Position numbers and translations under genes: made by a program
Shown: positions 56,726-64,000 of the stretch, piece after piece
Position numbering within the stretch: the first letter of the stretch is position 1
How the letters are laid out: each line of letters opens with the position of its first letter
Notes under the pieces: generated by a model
Told to the model about the DNA's origin: nothing
The model's input: the letters and a program-made list of their open reading frames with translations, nothing else
The model's database searches: none
Source of the DNA: Streptomyces sp. NBC_00572
Lineage (GTDB): Bacteria > Actinomycetota > Actinomycetes > Streptomycetales > Streptomycetaceae
Reading direction: 5' to 3'
Assembly (NCBI RefSeq): GCF_026341815.1
Contig: NZ_JAPENX010000002.1
Location: 744,001-808,000 of the forward strand
DNA length: 64,000 bases

Positions 56726-58347
56726 AGGATGTCGACATGACCGCCGCCGGCGGTACGGGTTCCTCCGCAGGGGACCCGCTGGGCCTCGCCGACCTGTTCA
56801 CCGGGGGCGGCGAGCCGTGGCTTCCGCTGCTGGCTCCGGTGATCGAGGCACAGCCGGGGGCCGCCGACTTCATCGGTCCCCAGCGCAGCCCGGAGGTCGT
56901 GCCGGTGCGCGAGTTGACCTTCCAGGCGTTGAAGCCGCATCCGCCGCAGAAGTGGAAGGTGGTCGCGTTCGGGCAGAACCCGTACCCACGGGCGGAGAGC
57001 GCGACCGGCATCGCGATGTTCGACAACACCTTCAACGACTGGAAGGACAGCCAGTTCGGCCGGGTGGTCAGCATGCGCTGCATCATCAAGGCGGCGGCGA
57101 TGTGGAAGTACGGCATCGTGAAGAAGACGCCGATCGCCGACGTCCGCGCCCTGCTGAAGAAGGAGGACACGGTCGCGCCGCCCGAGTGGTTCCAGGCGAT
57201 GCTCACCCAGGGCGTACTGCTGCTGAACGCGTCCCTGACGGCGAGTGCGGACGGGGCGCTGCCGACCGATCGGCACACCTCCTTCTGGCGGCCCGTGGCC
57301 GAGCAGATCGTCGAGGAGATCCTCCGGGCGAAGCAGGACGCCGACGAGGAGGACCGGGGTGTGGTGTTCGCCTGGTGGGGCGCGCACGCACGCAGCCTGA
57401 AGAGGGTCGTCCAGCGGCTGGAGAAGAAGTACCCGGGGGTCGCGGTCCGGCACCTCGACCATGCGAATCCGGCGGCCCAGGGGGACATCTTCTGCGAGGG
57501 GGACCACCTCGCCCAGGTGAACGACGCCCTGGCGGCGGTGGGGGCCGAGCCGATCGACTGGCTGCCGCGGAAGGGCTGGGACCGGAAGGCGGCTGGGGCG
57601 GCCGGCGGTTCGGAGGGCGACGGAGTCGCGGAGCGGATGGGGGCGTTCATCGCTTCGACGATGGAGCTGCACCAGCTGTATCTGGAGCGCCTCACGAGCG
57701 TCAAGGACGAGGGACTCGTCCTGCCGGCCGTCACCGGTGTGTTCGACACGCCGCTGATGGACTTCCGCAAGGCCGTCGAGCCGGTGTCGCAGGTCCTCAC
57801 CCGGCTGGACCGGCACATCGAGCGGTCGAGCCGGTTCGGGGAGGAGGCGTCCGGGGACGGGCTGTCCGCCGACGCGATCTCGGCGCTGCACCTGTACACG
57901 TGTGAGTCGGCGTTCTACCGCGAGATCAACGCGGTGCTGCGCTCCCCGGACCGGGAGCGGCTGGTGCCGTACCTGCCGTACCTGCGGCTGCTGTTCTCCG
58001 CGATGGAGGCACTGCCGGCGCAGACGCGGCCGTTGTGGCGTGGCGTGGCGCTGGATCTGCGGTCCCAGTATCCGGTCGGGCAGACGGTGACCTGGTGGGG
58101 CGTGTCGTCGTGCACGTCCGAGCTGGGCGTGGCCCGGGCGTTCCTCGGGAGCCGTGGCAGGCGGACCTTGTTCGAGGTCACACCGGCGCGGGCGGTGGCG
58201 ATCCGGCGGTTCTCCGCCTTCACCGGAGAGGAGGAGTTCATCCTCGCACCGGGCACCCAGCTGAAGGTGACGGAGGTGAAGGCCGAGCGTGGGGGGCTGT
58301 GCACCGTGCGGCTGACGGAGCTGGAGGGTCAGGGTCTGGTGTCCTAG
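56722..58347 (+). CDS. Uracil-DNA-glycosylase-fold / ADP-ribosyltransferase fusion
   Basis: The product is 541 aa from the GTG at 56722, or 536 aa from the ATG at 56737, which has AAGGA 7 bp upstream. Positions below use the ATG. Residues 45-280 match family-1 uracil-DNA glycosylases: VVAFGQNPYPRAESATG (74-91), LTQGVLLLNASLT (156-168), FAWWGAHARS (211-220), HANPAAQGD (242-250) and EPIDWLP. Asn81 replaces the usual catalytic Asp. Residues 300-536 look like an R-S-E ADP-ribosyltransferase: Arg435 in LWRGV, WGVSSCTSE (454-462) and GEEEFILAPGTQLKV (497-511) with Glu500. There is no signal peptide. A macro-domain gene lies upstream. Possible roles are DNA-directed toxin, phage defence or DNA repair. 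Confidence 0.75.
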   Translation: MKDVDMTAAGGTGSSAGDPLGLADLFTGGGEPWLPLLAPVIEAQPGAADFIGPQRSPEVVPVRELTFQALKPHPPQKWKVVAFGQNPYPRAESATGIAMFDNTFNDWKDSQFGRVVSMRCIIKAAAMWKYGIVKKTPIADVRALLKKEDTVAPPEWFQAMLTQGVLLLNASLTASADGALPTDRHTSFWRPVAEQIVEEILRAKQDADEEDRGVVFAWWGAHARSLKRVVQRLEKKYPGVAVRHLDHANPAAQGDIFCEGDHLAQVNDALAAVGAEPIDWLPRKGWDRKAAGAAGGSEGDGVAERMGAFIASTMELHQLYLERLTSVKDEGLVLPAVTGVFDTPLMDFRKAVEPVSQVLTRLDRHIERSSRFGEEASGDGLSADAISALHLYTCESAFYREINAVLRSPDRERLVPYLPYLRLLFSAMEALPAQTRPLWRGVALDLRSQYPVGQTVTWWGVSSCTSELGVARAFLGSRGRRTLFEVTPARAVAIRRFSAFTGEEEFILAPGTQLKVTEVKAERGGLCTVRLTELEGQGLVS

Positions 58348-58396
58348 GCCGTGACCGGAAGGTAGGGCCAGGCGGAACCCTGGGGACACGGCCAAG

Positions 58397-58491
58397 GGGT
58401 GCCTTGTCGATCAGGCCTGATCAGCCGCGAGCCCGGACTGATCGGCAAGGCATCCCTCGGAACGGTCCGGGCTGATCGGCGAAGCACCCCC
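58397..58491. terminator. Long hairpin with two alternative 3' arms
   Basis: GGGTGCCTTGTCGATCAG (58397-58414) pairs with CTGATCGGCAAGGCATCC (58438-58455), 18 bp with two wobble-type mismatches. A third, related arm CTGATCGGCGAAGCACCCCC (58472-58491) can also pair with the first. The loop holds its own TGATCA palindrome. It lies between the convergent UDG-ART and HEAT-repeat genes. Confidence 0.7.
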
Positions 58492-58540
58492 GGTTCTGCC
58501 TGTCGCCGCCATCGGAGCGTCCCGGGCGGGCACTCGTCGA

Positions 58541-60697
58541 TCAGGGAGCTTCAGCGGCCGTGAAGGTGGTCATCAGCGCCCGGGCGCGGGTTCGGAGGGC
58601 TTCGTCGTCGTGGATGATGCGGTCTTCGACTCCGGAGCGGACGACCCTGGCGTCGCCGTCGGCCAGCTCGGCGAGTCGGCGCAGGTGGTCCGTGGTCAAC
58701 GCGGTGGAACCGAGGGCTTCCAGGGCGTCGCACGCTCCTGTCGGATCGGCGTCCTGTTCGGCGGAGCGCAGGGCCGCCTCGGCGAGCGCGGTGCGGTCCA
58801 GCGAGGCGGGGTCGGCCACGGCCGTGAGCGCCACCACCGCTGCCGGGGCCTGCACCGGATCGTCGAGGACGGCTTCCAGCCGGGCGGCGAGCGGCCGCCC
58901 CGCCGGGCCGAGGAGCGCCGCCGCGCGGGCGGCGCGTACCACCGACCACCGGGACCAGGAGCTGCGCTCGGCGCGGGCGAGGACCGAGTCCAGAACTGCA
59001 GCGGCCTCGTCCGCGTCTCCGGTGATGCGCCAGAGCGCCTCGGCGAGAGCGGTGTCCGTGTCCAGCGCGGGCGTGGTGGTGCTGTCGGAGTCGCTGAGCG
59101 CCTCCCGCAGGGCCGGGGCCAGCGCCGCTCCCAGGGGACCGAGCGCGCCGAGGATCCCGGCCTCCCAGCTCATGTCGCGGGCGCCGGACCGAAGTTCGCG
59201 TTCGAGACAGCGCAGCAGCGGCGCGGACTCGCCGACGAGCGTGTGCAGGGTTTTCGCCGCGTGCAGCACTCCCCGTTCGGCCGCTGCCCTCAGGCACGTG
59301 ACGGCGCGGGTACGGTCCGGTGGAGCGCAGGCTTCGGCGACGGACGCGATGGCCCGGGCCGCCTGGCTCGGATGGTGCGGAAGCGCCGCGCACAGCTCGG
59401 GCAACGCCGACGCGGCGTCGGCGCCCCACCCGGCCAGCAGGTTGGTCAGCTGCCACGGTTCGTTGCCGGTCAGGGAATCGGGCCGGGAGAGGCGGTCGCG
59501 GACCGCGTCGAGGAGCCCCTTGTCGAAGGGGAGGGCGGGATCGACCGGCTTCCGGAGTCCGGTGGCCGTGCCGAGGGCCCGTGGGCGGTGCCCCAGACCC
59601 GCGGTCAGCAGGGGAAGCGCCTGGTCGGGTGCGACGAGCACGAGCGCCGCCAGGGCCCGGTCCGCATGGTCGTCGTCCTCGCGCGGGTTTCGTCCGGCGA
59701 GCGGGGCGAGGACGTCCGCGGCCGGTGCGGCGACGCTGCCCAGCCGGCCGAGGAGGGACGCGATGTCGACCACGGACTCCTCGTCGACGGCCGCCGCGCG
59801 CAGGCCCGGCACCAGCCGTGACGGAGCGCTGCGGGAGAGCATGCAGGCGCGGTCGGCCGCCCAGAGGCCTTCGGCCCGCACTTCGGCCCGGCCGTCGCGC
59901 AGGGCCGCGTCGACCAGGGCGAAGGCGGCCTCGCGCTCCGGCTCGCGGCCCCTTTCCAGGAGTGCCTCGACGACGGCGGGCAGCGGTTCGGCGCGTTCCA
60001 GGTCGAGGTCGGAGTACAGCAGTTCGGCGGGCAGCAGGGACAGCATCGTCGTGTGCAGCGTCTCGGTCCACGGGGCGTCCGCGTCGAGGTGGGCGAACAC
60101 GGCGGCCATGCGCACCTCGTCGGCCTGGGACGGGCCCAGTGCGGTGGCGGCCGCCTCCAGTCCTGCCCGTGGGTCGAGCCGGGCGATCCCACCCAGGACC
60201 GCCGCGCGAGCGGTGGGTTCGCCCTCCGCCTCCCAACGCGCGCGCAGCGGGGACAGCGCGATCCCGGTCACGCGGGCGTGGGAAATGGCCCAGGCAGCGA
60301 TCCGGCGGATGTCCGGCTCGGCCGCGGCCAGCAACGGGAGGAGCAGGGGCAGCTGTCGGGCCACCGCCGCCCGCACCGCGCCCGGCGCGACGTCGTGCTC
60401 GTCCTCGCTCTCGGCCATGCCGCCGAGCAGCCCCAGGACGTCCGCCGAATGGTGCCCGGCCGCCGCGATCCCGGCAAGGAACGGGACCGCTTCCGCGCTG
60501 GCGGAGTAGACCGTCCCCTGGTGCAGCACACACCCGTACAGCTCCGACAGCGCCTTGTCCGCCGCATCCGTGTCGGTGCCGGTCAGCGCCTTCAGCAGAC
60601 CGGGAACGTCCTCCGCGCTGCCGTACGCGTGGGTGAAGGAGCGCCAGGGGCGGGTGTCCAAGCCGTCGAGGGGACGTACGAGATCCATGCGGAACAT
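58541..60697 (-). CDS. HEAT-repeat protein
   Basis: The product is 718 aa. The ATGs at 60697 and 60688 are both possible and neither has a clear ribosome site. The protein is built of Ala/Leu-rich helical hairpins throughout, with HEAT-like units such as AEPDIRRIAAWAISHARV, PTARAAVLGGIARLDPRAG and QADEVRMAAVFAHLDADAPW. The N-terminal block LDTRPWRSFTHAYGSAEDVPGLLKALTGTD, with LHQGTVYSASAEAVPFLAGI, is common to a Streptomyces group annotated only as HEAT-repeat or hypothetical. There is no catalytic motif and no signal. It probably acts as a protein-interaction scaffold. No operon partner is present. Confidence 0.75.
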   Translation of the reverse strand: MFRMDLVRPLDGLDTRPWRSFTHAYGSAEDVPGLLKALTGTDTDAADKALSELYGCVLHQGTVYSASAEAVPFLAGIAAAGHHSADVLGLLGGMAESEDEHDVAPGAVRAAVARQLPLLLPLLAAAEPDIRRIAAWAISHARVTGIALSPLRARWEAEGEPTARAAVLGGIARLDPRAGLEAAATALGPSQADEVRMAAVFAHLDADAPWTETLHTTMLSLLPAELLYSDLDLERAEPLPAVVEALLERGREPEREAAFALVDAALRDGRAEVRAEGLWAADRACMLSRSAPSRLVPGLRAAAVDEESVVDIASLLGRLGSVAAPAADVLAPLAGRNPREDDDHADRALAALVLVAPDQALPLLTAGLGHRPRALGTATGLRKPVDPALPFDKGLLDAVRDRLSRPDSLTGNEPWQLTNLLAGWGADAASALPELCAALPHHPSQAARAIASVAEACAPPDRTRAVTCLRAAAERGVLHAAKTLHTLVGESAPLLRCLERELRSGARDMSWEAGILGALGPLGAALAPALREALSDSDSTTTPALDTDTALAEALWRITGDADEAAAVLDSVLARAERSSWSRWSVVRAARAAALLGPAGRPLAARLEAVLDDPVQAPAAVVALTAVADPASLDRTALAEAALRSAEQDADPTGACDALEALGSTALTTDHLRRLAELADGDARVVRSGVEDRIIHDDEALRTRARALMTTFTAAEAP

Positions 60698-60825
60698 CGT
60701 GCCAGCCGCGTCCGACGGTCAGCACTGCCGCTTCTGTCGTCAACACTTCACGCCAGCTCCCGACAAAACCCAACTCGCAGCGCCTCCAAGGGCGTTGTGC
60801 GTTCAAGGCCTGAATGCGCGAACTC

Positions 60826-60854
60826 TTGACGTGCCTGGTTCAGACCTTTACTTT
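60826..60854 (+). promoter_or_regulatory. Chitinase-like promoter with DasR-box-like site
   Basis: TTGACG (60826-60831), a 17-bp spacer and TACTTT (60849-60854) form a promoter. Within the spacer, TGGTTCAGACCT (60836-60847) differs by one base from the TGGTCCAGACCT repeat known from Streptomyces chitinase promoters and resembles the DasR core. DasR repression relieved by chitin breakdown products is likely. The 5' leader would be about 120 nt. Confidence 0.65.
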
Positions 60855-60980
60855 TGCCGATCAGAAAGTGGAATGGCGTTCATGTCCTTGAACTGCCTGG
60901 TCGACCCGGTAGATCCGCGGTGGGCGTCGGCGCCCGGCCGCGTCCACCGACGAACCCTCCGCCACCCGAGAGGACCCCAC

Positions 60981-62348
60981 ATGCACCGGACCCGTCTGCC
61001 ACTCACCGTGGCCGCGCTCGCCCTCGCCGCCGGTGGTCTCACCGTCGCCACCGACGCCCCCGCGGAAGCCGCCGCCGGCCGGATCACCGGAATCGGCGGC
61101 AAGTGCGTCGACGTCGCGGGGGCCAACACCGCGAACGGCACCCCCGTCCAGCTCTACGACTGCAACGACACGACCGCCCAGACCTGGGACGTGGGCGCCG
61201 ACGGCACCGTCAAGGCCCTCGGCAAGTGCCTCGACGTGACCTCCGGCGGCACGGCGAACGGATCGACGGTCCAGCTCTGGGACTGCAACGGCTCCGCCGC
61301 CCAGCGCTGGACGGTGACCGCCGCCCGCGACCTCGTCAACCCGCAGGCCGACAAGTGTCTTGACGCCACGGGCAACAGCTCGGCCAACGGCACCCGGCTG
61401 CAGATATGGACGTGTACCGGTGCGGCCAACCAGAAGTGGACGGCTCCCCCGGCCGGCGGCACCGGCCCGGCCCCCGGCGGCACCATGGCCGTCGCCCCGT
61501 ACCTCTACAACGGCTGGGGCAGCCCGCCGAGCCCGACGACCGTCATGAACGCCACCGGCGTCAAGTGGTTCACGCTCGCCTTCGTCCTCAGCAACGGCTA
61601 CTGCAACCCGCAGTGGGACGGCGGCCGCCCCCTCGTCGGCGGCGTCGACCAGCAGACGGTCAACACGGTCCGGGCGGCCGGCGGCGACGTCATCCCGTCC
61701 TTCGGCGGGTGGAGCGGCAACAAGCTGGAGAGCTCGTGCTCCAGCGCGGGCGAACTCGCCGCCGCGTACCAGAAGGTCATCAACGCGTACGGCCTGAAGG
61801 CCATCGACATCGACATCGAGGCCGCCGCCTACGACAGCCCCACCGTCCAGCAGCGCACGGTCGACGCCCTCAAGACGGTCAGGGCCGGCAACCCCGGCCT
61901 GAAGGTGTACGTCACCTTCGGCACCGGCCAGAACGGCCCCGACACCAGCCTCATCAACCGCGCCGCCGCAGCCGGCCTCACGGTCGACAGCTGGACCATC
62001 ATGCCGTTCAACTTCGGCGGCAACGGACAGAACATGGGCACCCTGACCGTCCGCGCGGCCGAGGGGCTCAAGACCGCGGTGAAGAACGCGTACGGCTACA
62101 GCGACGACCAGGCCTACCGCCACACCGGCATCTCCTCGATGAACGGCGTCACGGACGTGGGCGAGACCATCACCCAGGCCGACTTCCGCACCATCCTCGG
62201 CTACGCGCAGCAGCGGCACCTGGCCCGGCTGACCTTCTGGTCCGTCAACCGCGACCGGCCCTGCACCGGCGGCGGCGCCGACACCTGCTCCGGCATCGGA
62301 CAGCAGGCCTGGGAGTTCACCCGGATCCTCGCCGCCTACAACGGCTGA
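60981..62348 (+). CDS. Secreted RICIN-domain (CBM13) plus GH18 chitinase-like protein
   Basis: The product is 455 aa with GAGAGGA upstream of the ATG. A Sec signal peptide covers about residues 1-32 (LPLTVAALALAAGGL, cleavage near AEAAA). A ricin-type beta-trefoil lectin domain (35-155) shows repeated KCLDxxx...NGTxVQLxxCNG...QxW units. A GH18-type barrel (about 170-455) follows, with SFGGWSG and the catalytic strand LKAIDIDIEAA ending in the acid Glu. The first Asp of the usual DxxDxDxE motif is absent. It should bind and cut chitin or a related glycan outside the cell. A DasR-like site lies in its promoter. Confidence 0.88.
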   Translation: MHRTRLPLTVAALALAAGGLTVATDAPAEAAAGRITGIGGKCVDVAGANTANGTPVQLYDCNDTTAQTWDVGADGTVKALGKCLDVTSGGTANGSTVQLWDCNGSAAQRWTVTAARDLVNPQADKCLDATGNSSANGTRLQIWTCTGAANQKWTAPPAGGTGPAPGGTMAVAPYLYNGWGSPPSPTTVMNATGVKWFTLAFVLSNGYCNPQWDGGRPLVGGVDQQTVNTVRAAGGDVIPSFGGWSGNKLESSCSSAGELAAAYQKVINAYGLKAIDIDIEAAAYDSPTVQQRTVDALKTVRAGNPGLKVYVTFGTGQNGPDTSLINRAAAAGLTVDSWTIMPFNFGGNGQNMGTLTVRAAEGLKTAVKNAYGYSDDQAYRHTGISSMNGVTDVGETITQADFRTILGYAQQRHLARLTFWSVNRDRPCTGGGADTCSGIGQQAWEFTRILAAYNG

Positions 62349-62425
62349 TCCACGGCCCCGGCGCCCCTCCCCTGCGCCTCCGCAGCTCCGTGTCTCTCCC
62401 CCTTCCCCTCCGTCCAAGGAGCCCC

Positions 62426-64000
62426 ATGCCCGCCCCCGCCCCGCTTCCTCCGTGGAACGCCGCGCCCCGGCGCCCCGCCCGTGCCCGTCCGCGTCCCCAC
62501 CGCCTCGCCGCGGCCCTGGCCACCGGCACGGTGCTCTGCTCGGCCCTCGTCGCGCTCTCCCCCGCCTCCGCCGCACCCGCCGCCAAGGCCGGGATCACGG
62601 CGGCTGCCGAAGTCCCCACCGGCCTGGTCACCGTCGTCAACTCCGGCAGCGGCAAGTGCCTCGACGCCCGCGCCGCCTCGACCGCCAACGGAACCGCCGT
62701 CCAGCAGTACGCATGCAACGGCACCACCGCCCAGCAATGGAACATCGCACCCACCTCCGACGGCCACGTCCGGATCGGCAGCAGCACCGACTCCGCCCAG
62801 GTCGTCGACGTGAGCGACGTCTCCACCGCCGACAACGCCGCCGTCCACCTGTGGACCTACGGCGGCGGCCTCAACCAGCAGTGGCGGGCCGTCGACGAGG
62901 GAGGCGGCGCCTTCCATCTCGTCAACCGCAACAGCGGGAAGTGCCTCGACGTCCCCGCCGCGTCCACCGCCGACAGCGTGCAGCTCGTCCAGTACACCTG
63001 CAACGGCACGGCCGCCCAGCGCTTCCAGGTCACGCCCGTCAGCACCGCGCCCGGGGACGTCGACCTCGGGCCGAACGTCGTCGTCCTCGACCCCTCGATG
63101 CCCTCCGCAACCGTCCAGGGCCGCCTGAACACGATCTTCCAGCGCCAGGAGACCAACCAGTTCGGGCCGGAGCGCTACGCCGTCCTGTTCAAGCCGGGCA
63201 CGTACAACAACGATGTCAACGTCGGCTTCTACACCCAGGTCCTCGGGCTCGGCCAGTCGCCCGACGCCGTGACGATCAACGGCGCCGTGCACGTGGAGGC
63301 CGACTGGTTCCCGCCGCAGAACGCGACCCAGAACTTCTGGCGCGGCGCCGAGAACCTCTCCGTCAACCCCACCGGCGGCACCGACCGCTGGGCCGTGTCC
63401 CAGGCCTCGGCGTACCGCCGGATGCATGTGCGCGGCAACCTCGAACTGAGCGACGGCGGTTGGTCCAGCGGCGGATTCATGGCCGACACCAAGATCGACG
63501 GCCAGGTGCGGTCCGGCACCCAGCAGCAGTGGCTGACCCGCAACTCCCAGCTCGGCTCCTGGACGGGGTCGAACTGGAACATGGTCTTCGTCGGCAGCCA
63601 GGGCGTCCCCGGCACGAGCTTCCCCAATCCGCCGCACACGACCGTGGACCGCTCCCCCGTGGTCCGCGAGAAGCCCTTCCTCACCGTGGACGCCGCCGGC
63701 GCCTACAAGGTCGTCGTGCCCGCCCCGCGCACCGACTCCACGGGCACCACATGGGCGGCCGGCGGCACCCCCGCCGGGACCCAGCTGCCCATCGACCGCT
63801 TCCACATCGTGAAGCCGGGCGCGACCGCGGCCCAGATCAACGCCGCCCTCGCCGCGGGCAAGGACCTCCTGGTCACCCCCGGCGTGTACCACCTCAACGA
63901 GACCCTCCGGGTCACCCGTCCCGACACCGTGGTCCTCGGGCTCGGCCTCGCCACCTTCGTCCCCGACAACGGCGTCACGGCCATGACCGTCGCCGACGTC
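62426..64000 (+). CDS. Secreted RICIN-domain / beta-helix protein, 5' part
   Basis: The frame is open to the end of the window (525 codons). The ATG at 62426 has AAGGAG upstream. A long Sec-type signal (to about residue 50, LALSPASAAPA) is followed by a ricin B-type lectin domain (about 67-205; KCLDARAASTANGTAVQQY, KCLDVPAAS). A parallel beta-helix-like region starts near 212: NVVVLDPSMPSATVQGRLN, YAVLFKPGTYNNDVNVGFY, GVYHLNETLRVTRPDTVVLG. Similar Streptomyces proteins are thought to degrade polysaccharide, some resembling GH55 exo-beta-1,3-glucanases. The family is not certain from this part. It follows the chitinase-like gene by 77 bp and may be cotranscribed. Confidence 0.8.
   Translation, partial: MPAPAPLPPWNAAPRRPARARPRPHRLAAALATGTVLCSALVALSPASAAPAAKAGITAAAEVPTGLVTVVNSGSGKCLDARAASTANGTAVQQYACNGTTAQQWNIAPTSDGHVRIGSSTDSAQVVDVSDVSTADNAAVHLWTYGGGLNQQWRAVDEGGGAFHLVNRNSGKCLDVPAASTADSVQLVQYTCNGTAAQRFQVTPVSTAPGDVDLGPNVVVLDPSMPSATVQGRLNTIFQRQETNQFGPERYAVLFKPGTYNNDVNVGFYTQVLGLGQSPDAVTINGAVHVEADWFPPQNATQNFWRGAENLSVNPTGGTDRWAVSQASAYRRMHVRGNLELSDGGWSSGGFMADTKIDGQVRSGTQQQWLTRNSQLGSWTGSNWNMVFVGSQGVPGTSFPNPPHTTVDRSPVVREKPFLTVDAAGAYKVVVPAPRTDSTGTTWAAGGTPAGTQLPIDRFHIVKPGATAAQINAALAAGKDLLVTPGVYHLNETLRVTRPDTVVLGLGLATFVPDNGVTAMTVADV

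Overview
The window is high-GC actinobacterial chromosome, almost certainly Streptomyces. Codon third positions are nearly all G or C. It carries a conservon (cvnA-D plus P450), a CatR/KatG pair, SARP and large LuxR-type regulators, a Tat-exported phospholipase C, and secreted RICIN-domain hydrolases. I saw no tRNA, rRNA, insertion sequence, CRISPR array or replication origin. Genes are dense, and many share ATGA or GTGA stop/start overlaps.

Layout. 0-9 kb is housekeeping and stress: the 5' end of an MHS-type transporter, a glutamate-cysteine ligase family enzyme, two tandem MuiA-family (DUF4139) proteins, and divergent catR/katG. 9-24.7 kb is the most unusual region, two divergent operons around one control region (15940-16266). 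Leftward run a radical SAM enzyme, a haem-oxygenase-fold iron enzyme, an 81-aa small protein, a cyclase/AAA/TPR regulator, a subtilase and a GAF protein. Rightward run a 39-aa acidic peptide ending in GCIINNSSDIS, a GT-B glycosyltransferase, a DUF6895-like protein, a second radical SAM enzyme, a second DUF6895-like protein, an MFS exporter and a prolyl oligopeptidase. I read this as a candidate new RiPP (ribosomally made, post-translationally modified peptide) pathway.

24.8-34 kb is a class II lanthipeptide locus on the minus strand: lanM, a one-cysteine precursor, then a LAL/LuxR regulator and a SARP. It has no transporter or leader protease of its own and may borrow those next door. 34-42 kb holds regulators (winged helix, SpoIIE-type phosphatase, XRE-cupin), a VOC protein, a DHA2 exporter and a membrane protein. 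41.7-47.2 kb is a terpene synthase converging on a conservon whose P450 lacks the ExxR motif. 48.6-51.7 kb is a persulfide-detoxification group (MBL-rhodanese, rhodanese, TauE/SafE) under three near-identical CsoR/CstR-type operators. 51.8-55.7 kb has an ArsR/VOC pair with a clear operator and a large phospholipase C with PHO-box-like and DasR-box-like sites.

55.9-58.3 kb is the second striking locus. A macro-domain protein is followed by a fusion of a uracil-DNA-glycosylase fold to an ADP-ribosyltransferase, possibly a DNA-targeting toxin or defence module. The window ends with a HEAT-repeat protein, a RICIN-GH18 chitinase-like protein with a DasR-box-like promoter, and the 5' part of a RICIN/beta-helix secreted protein.
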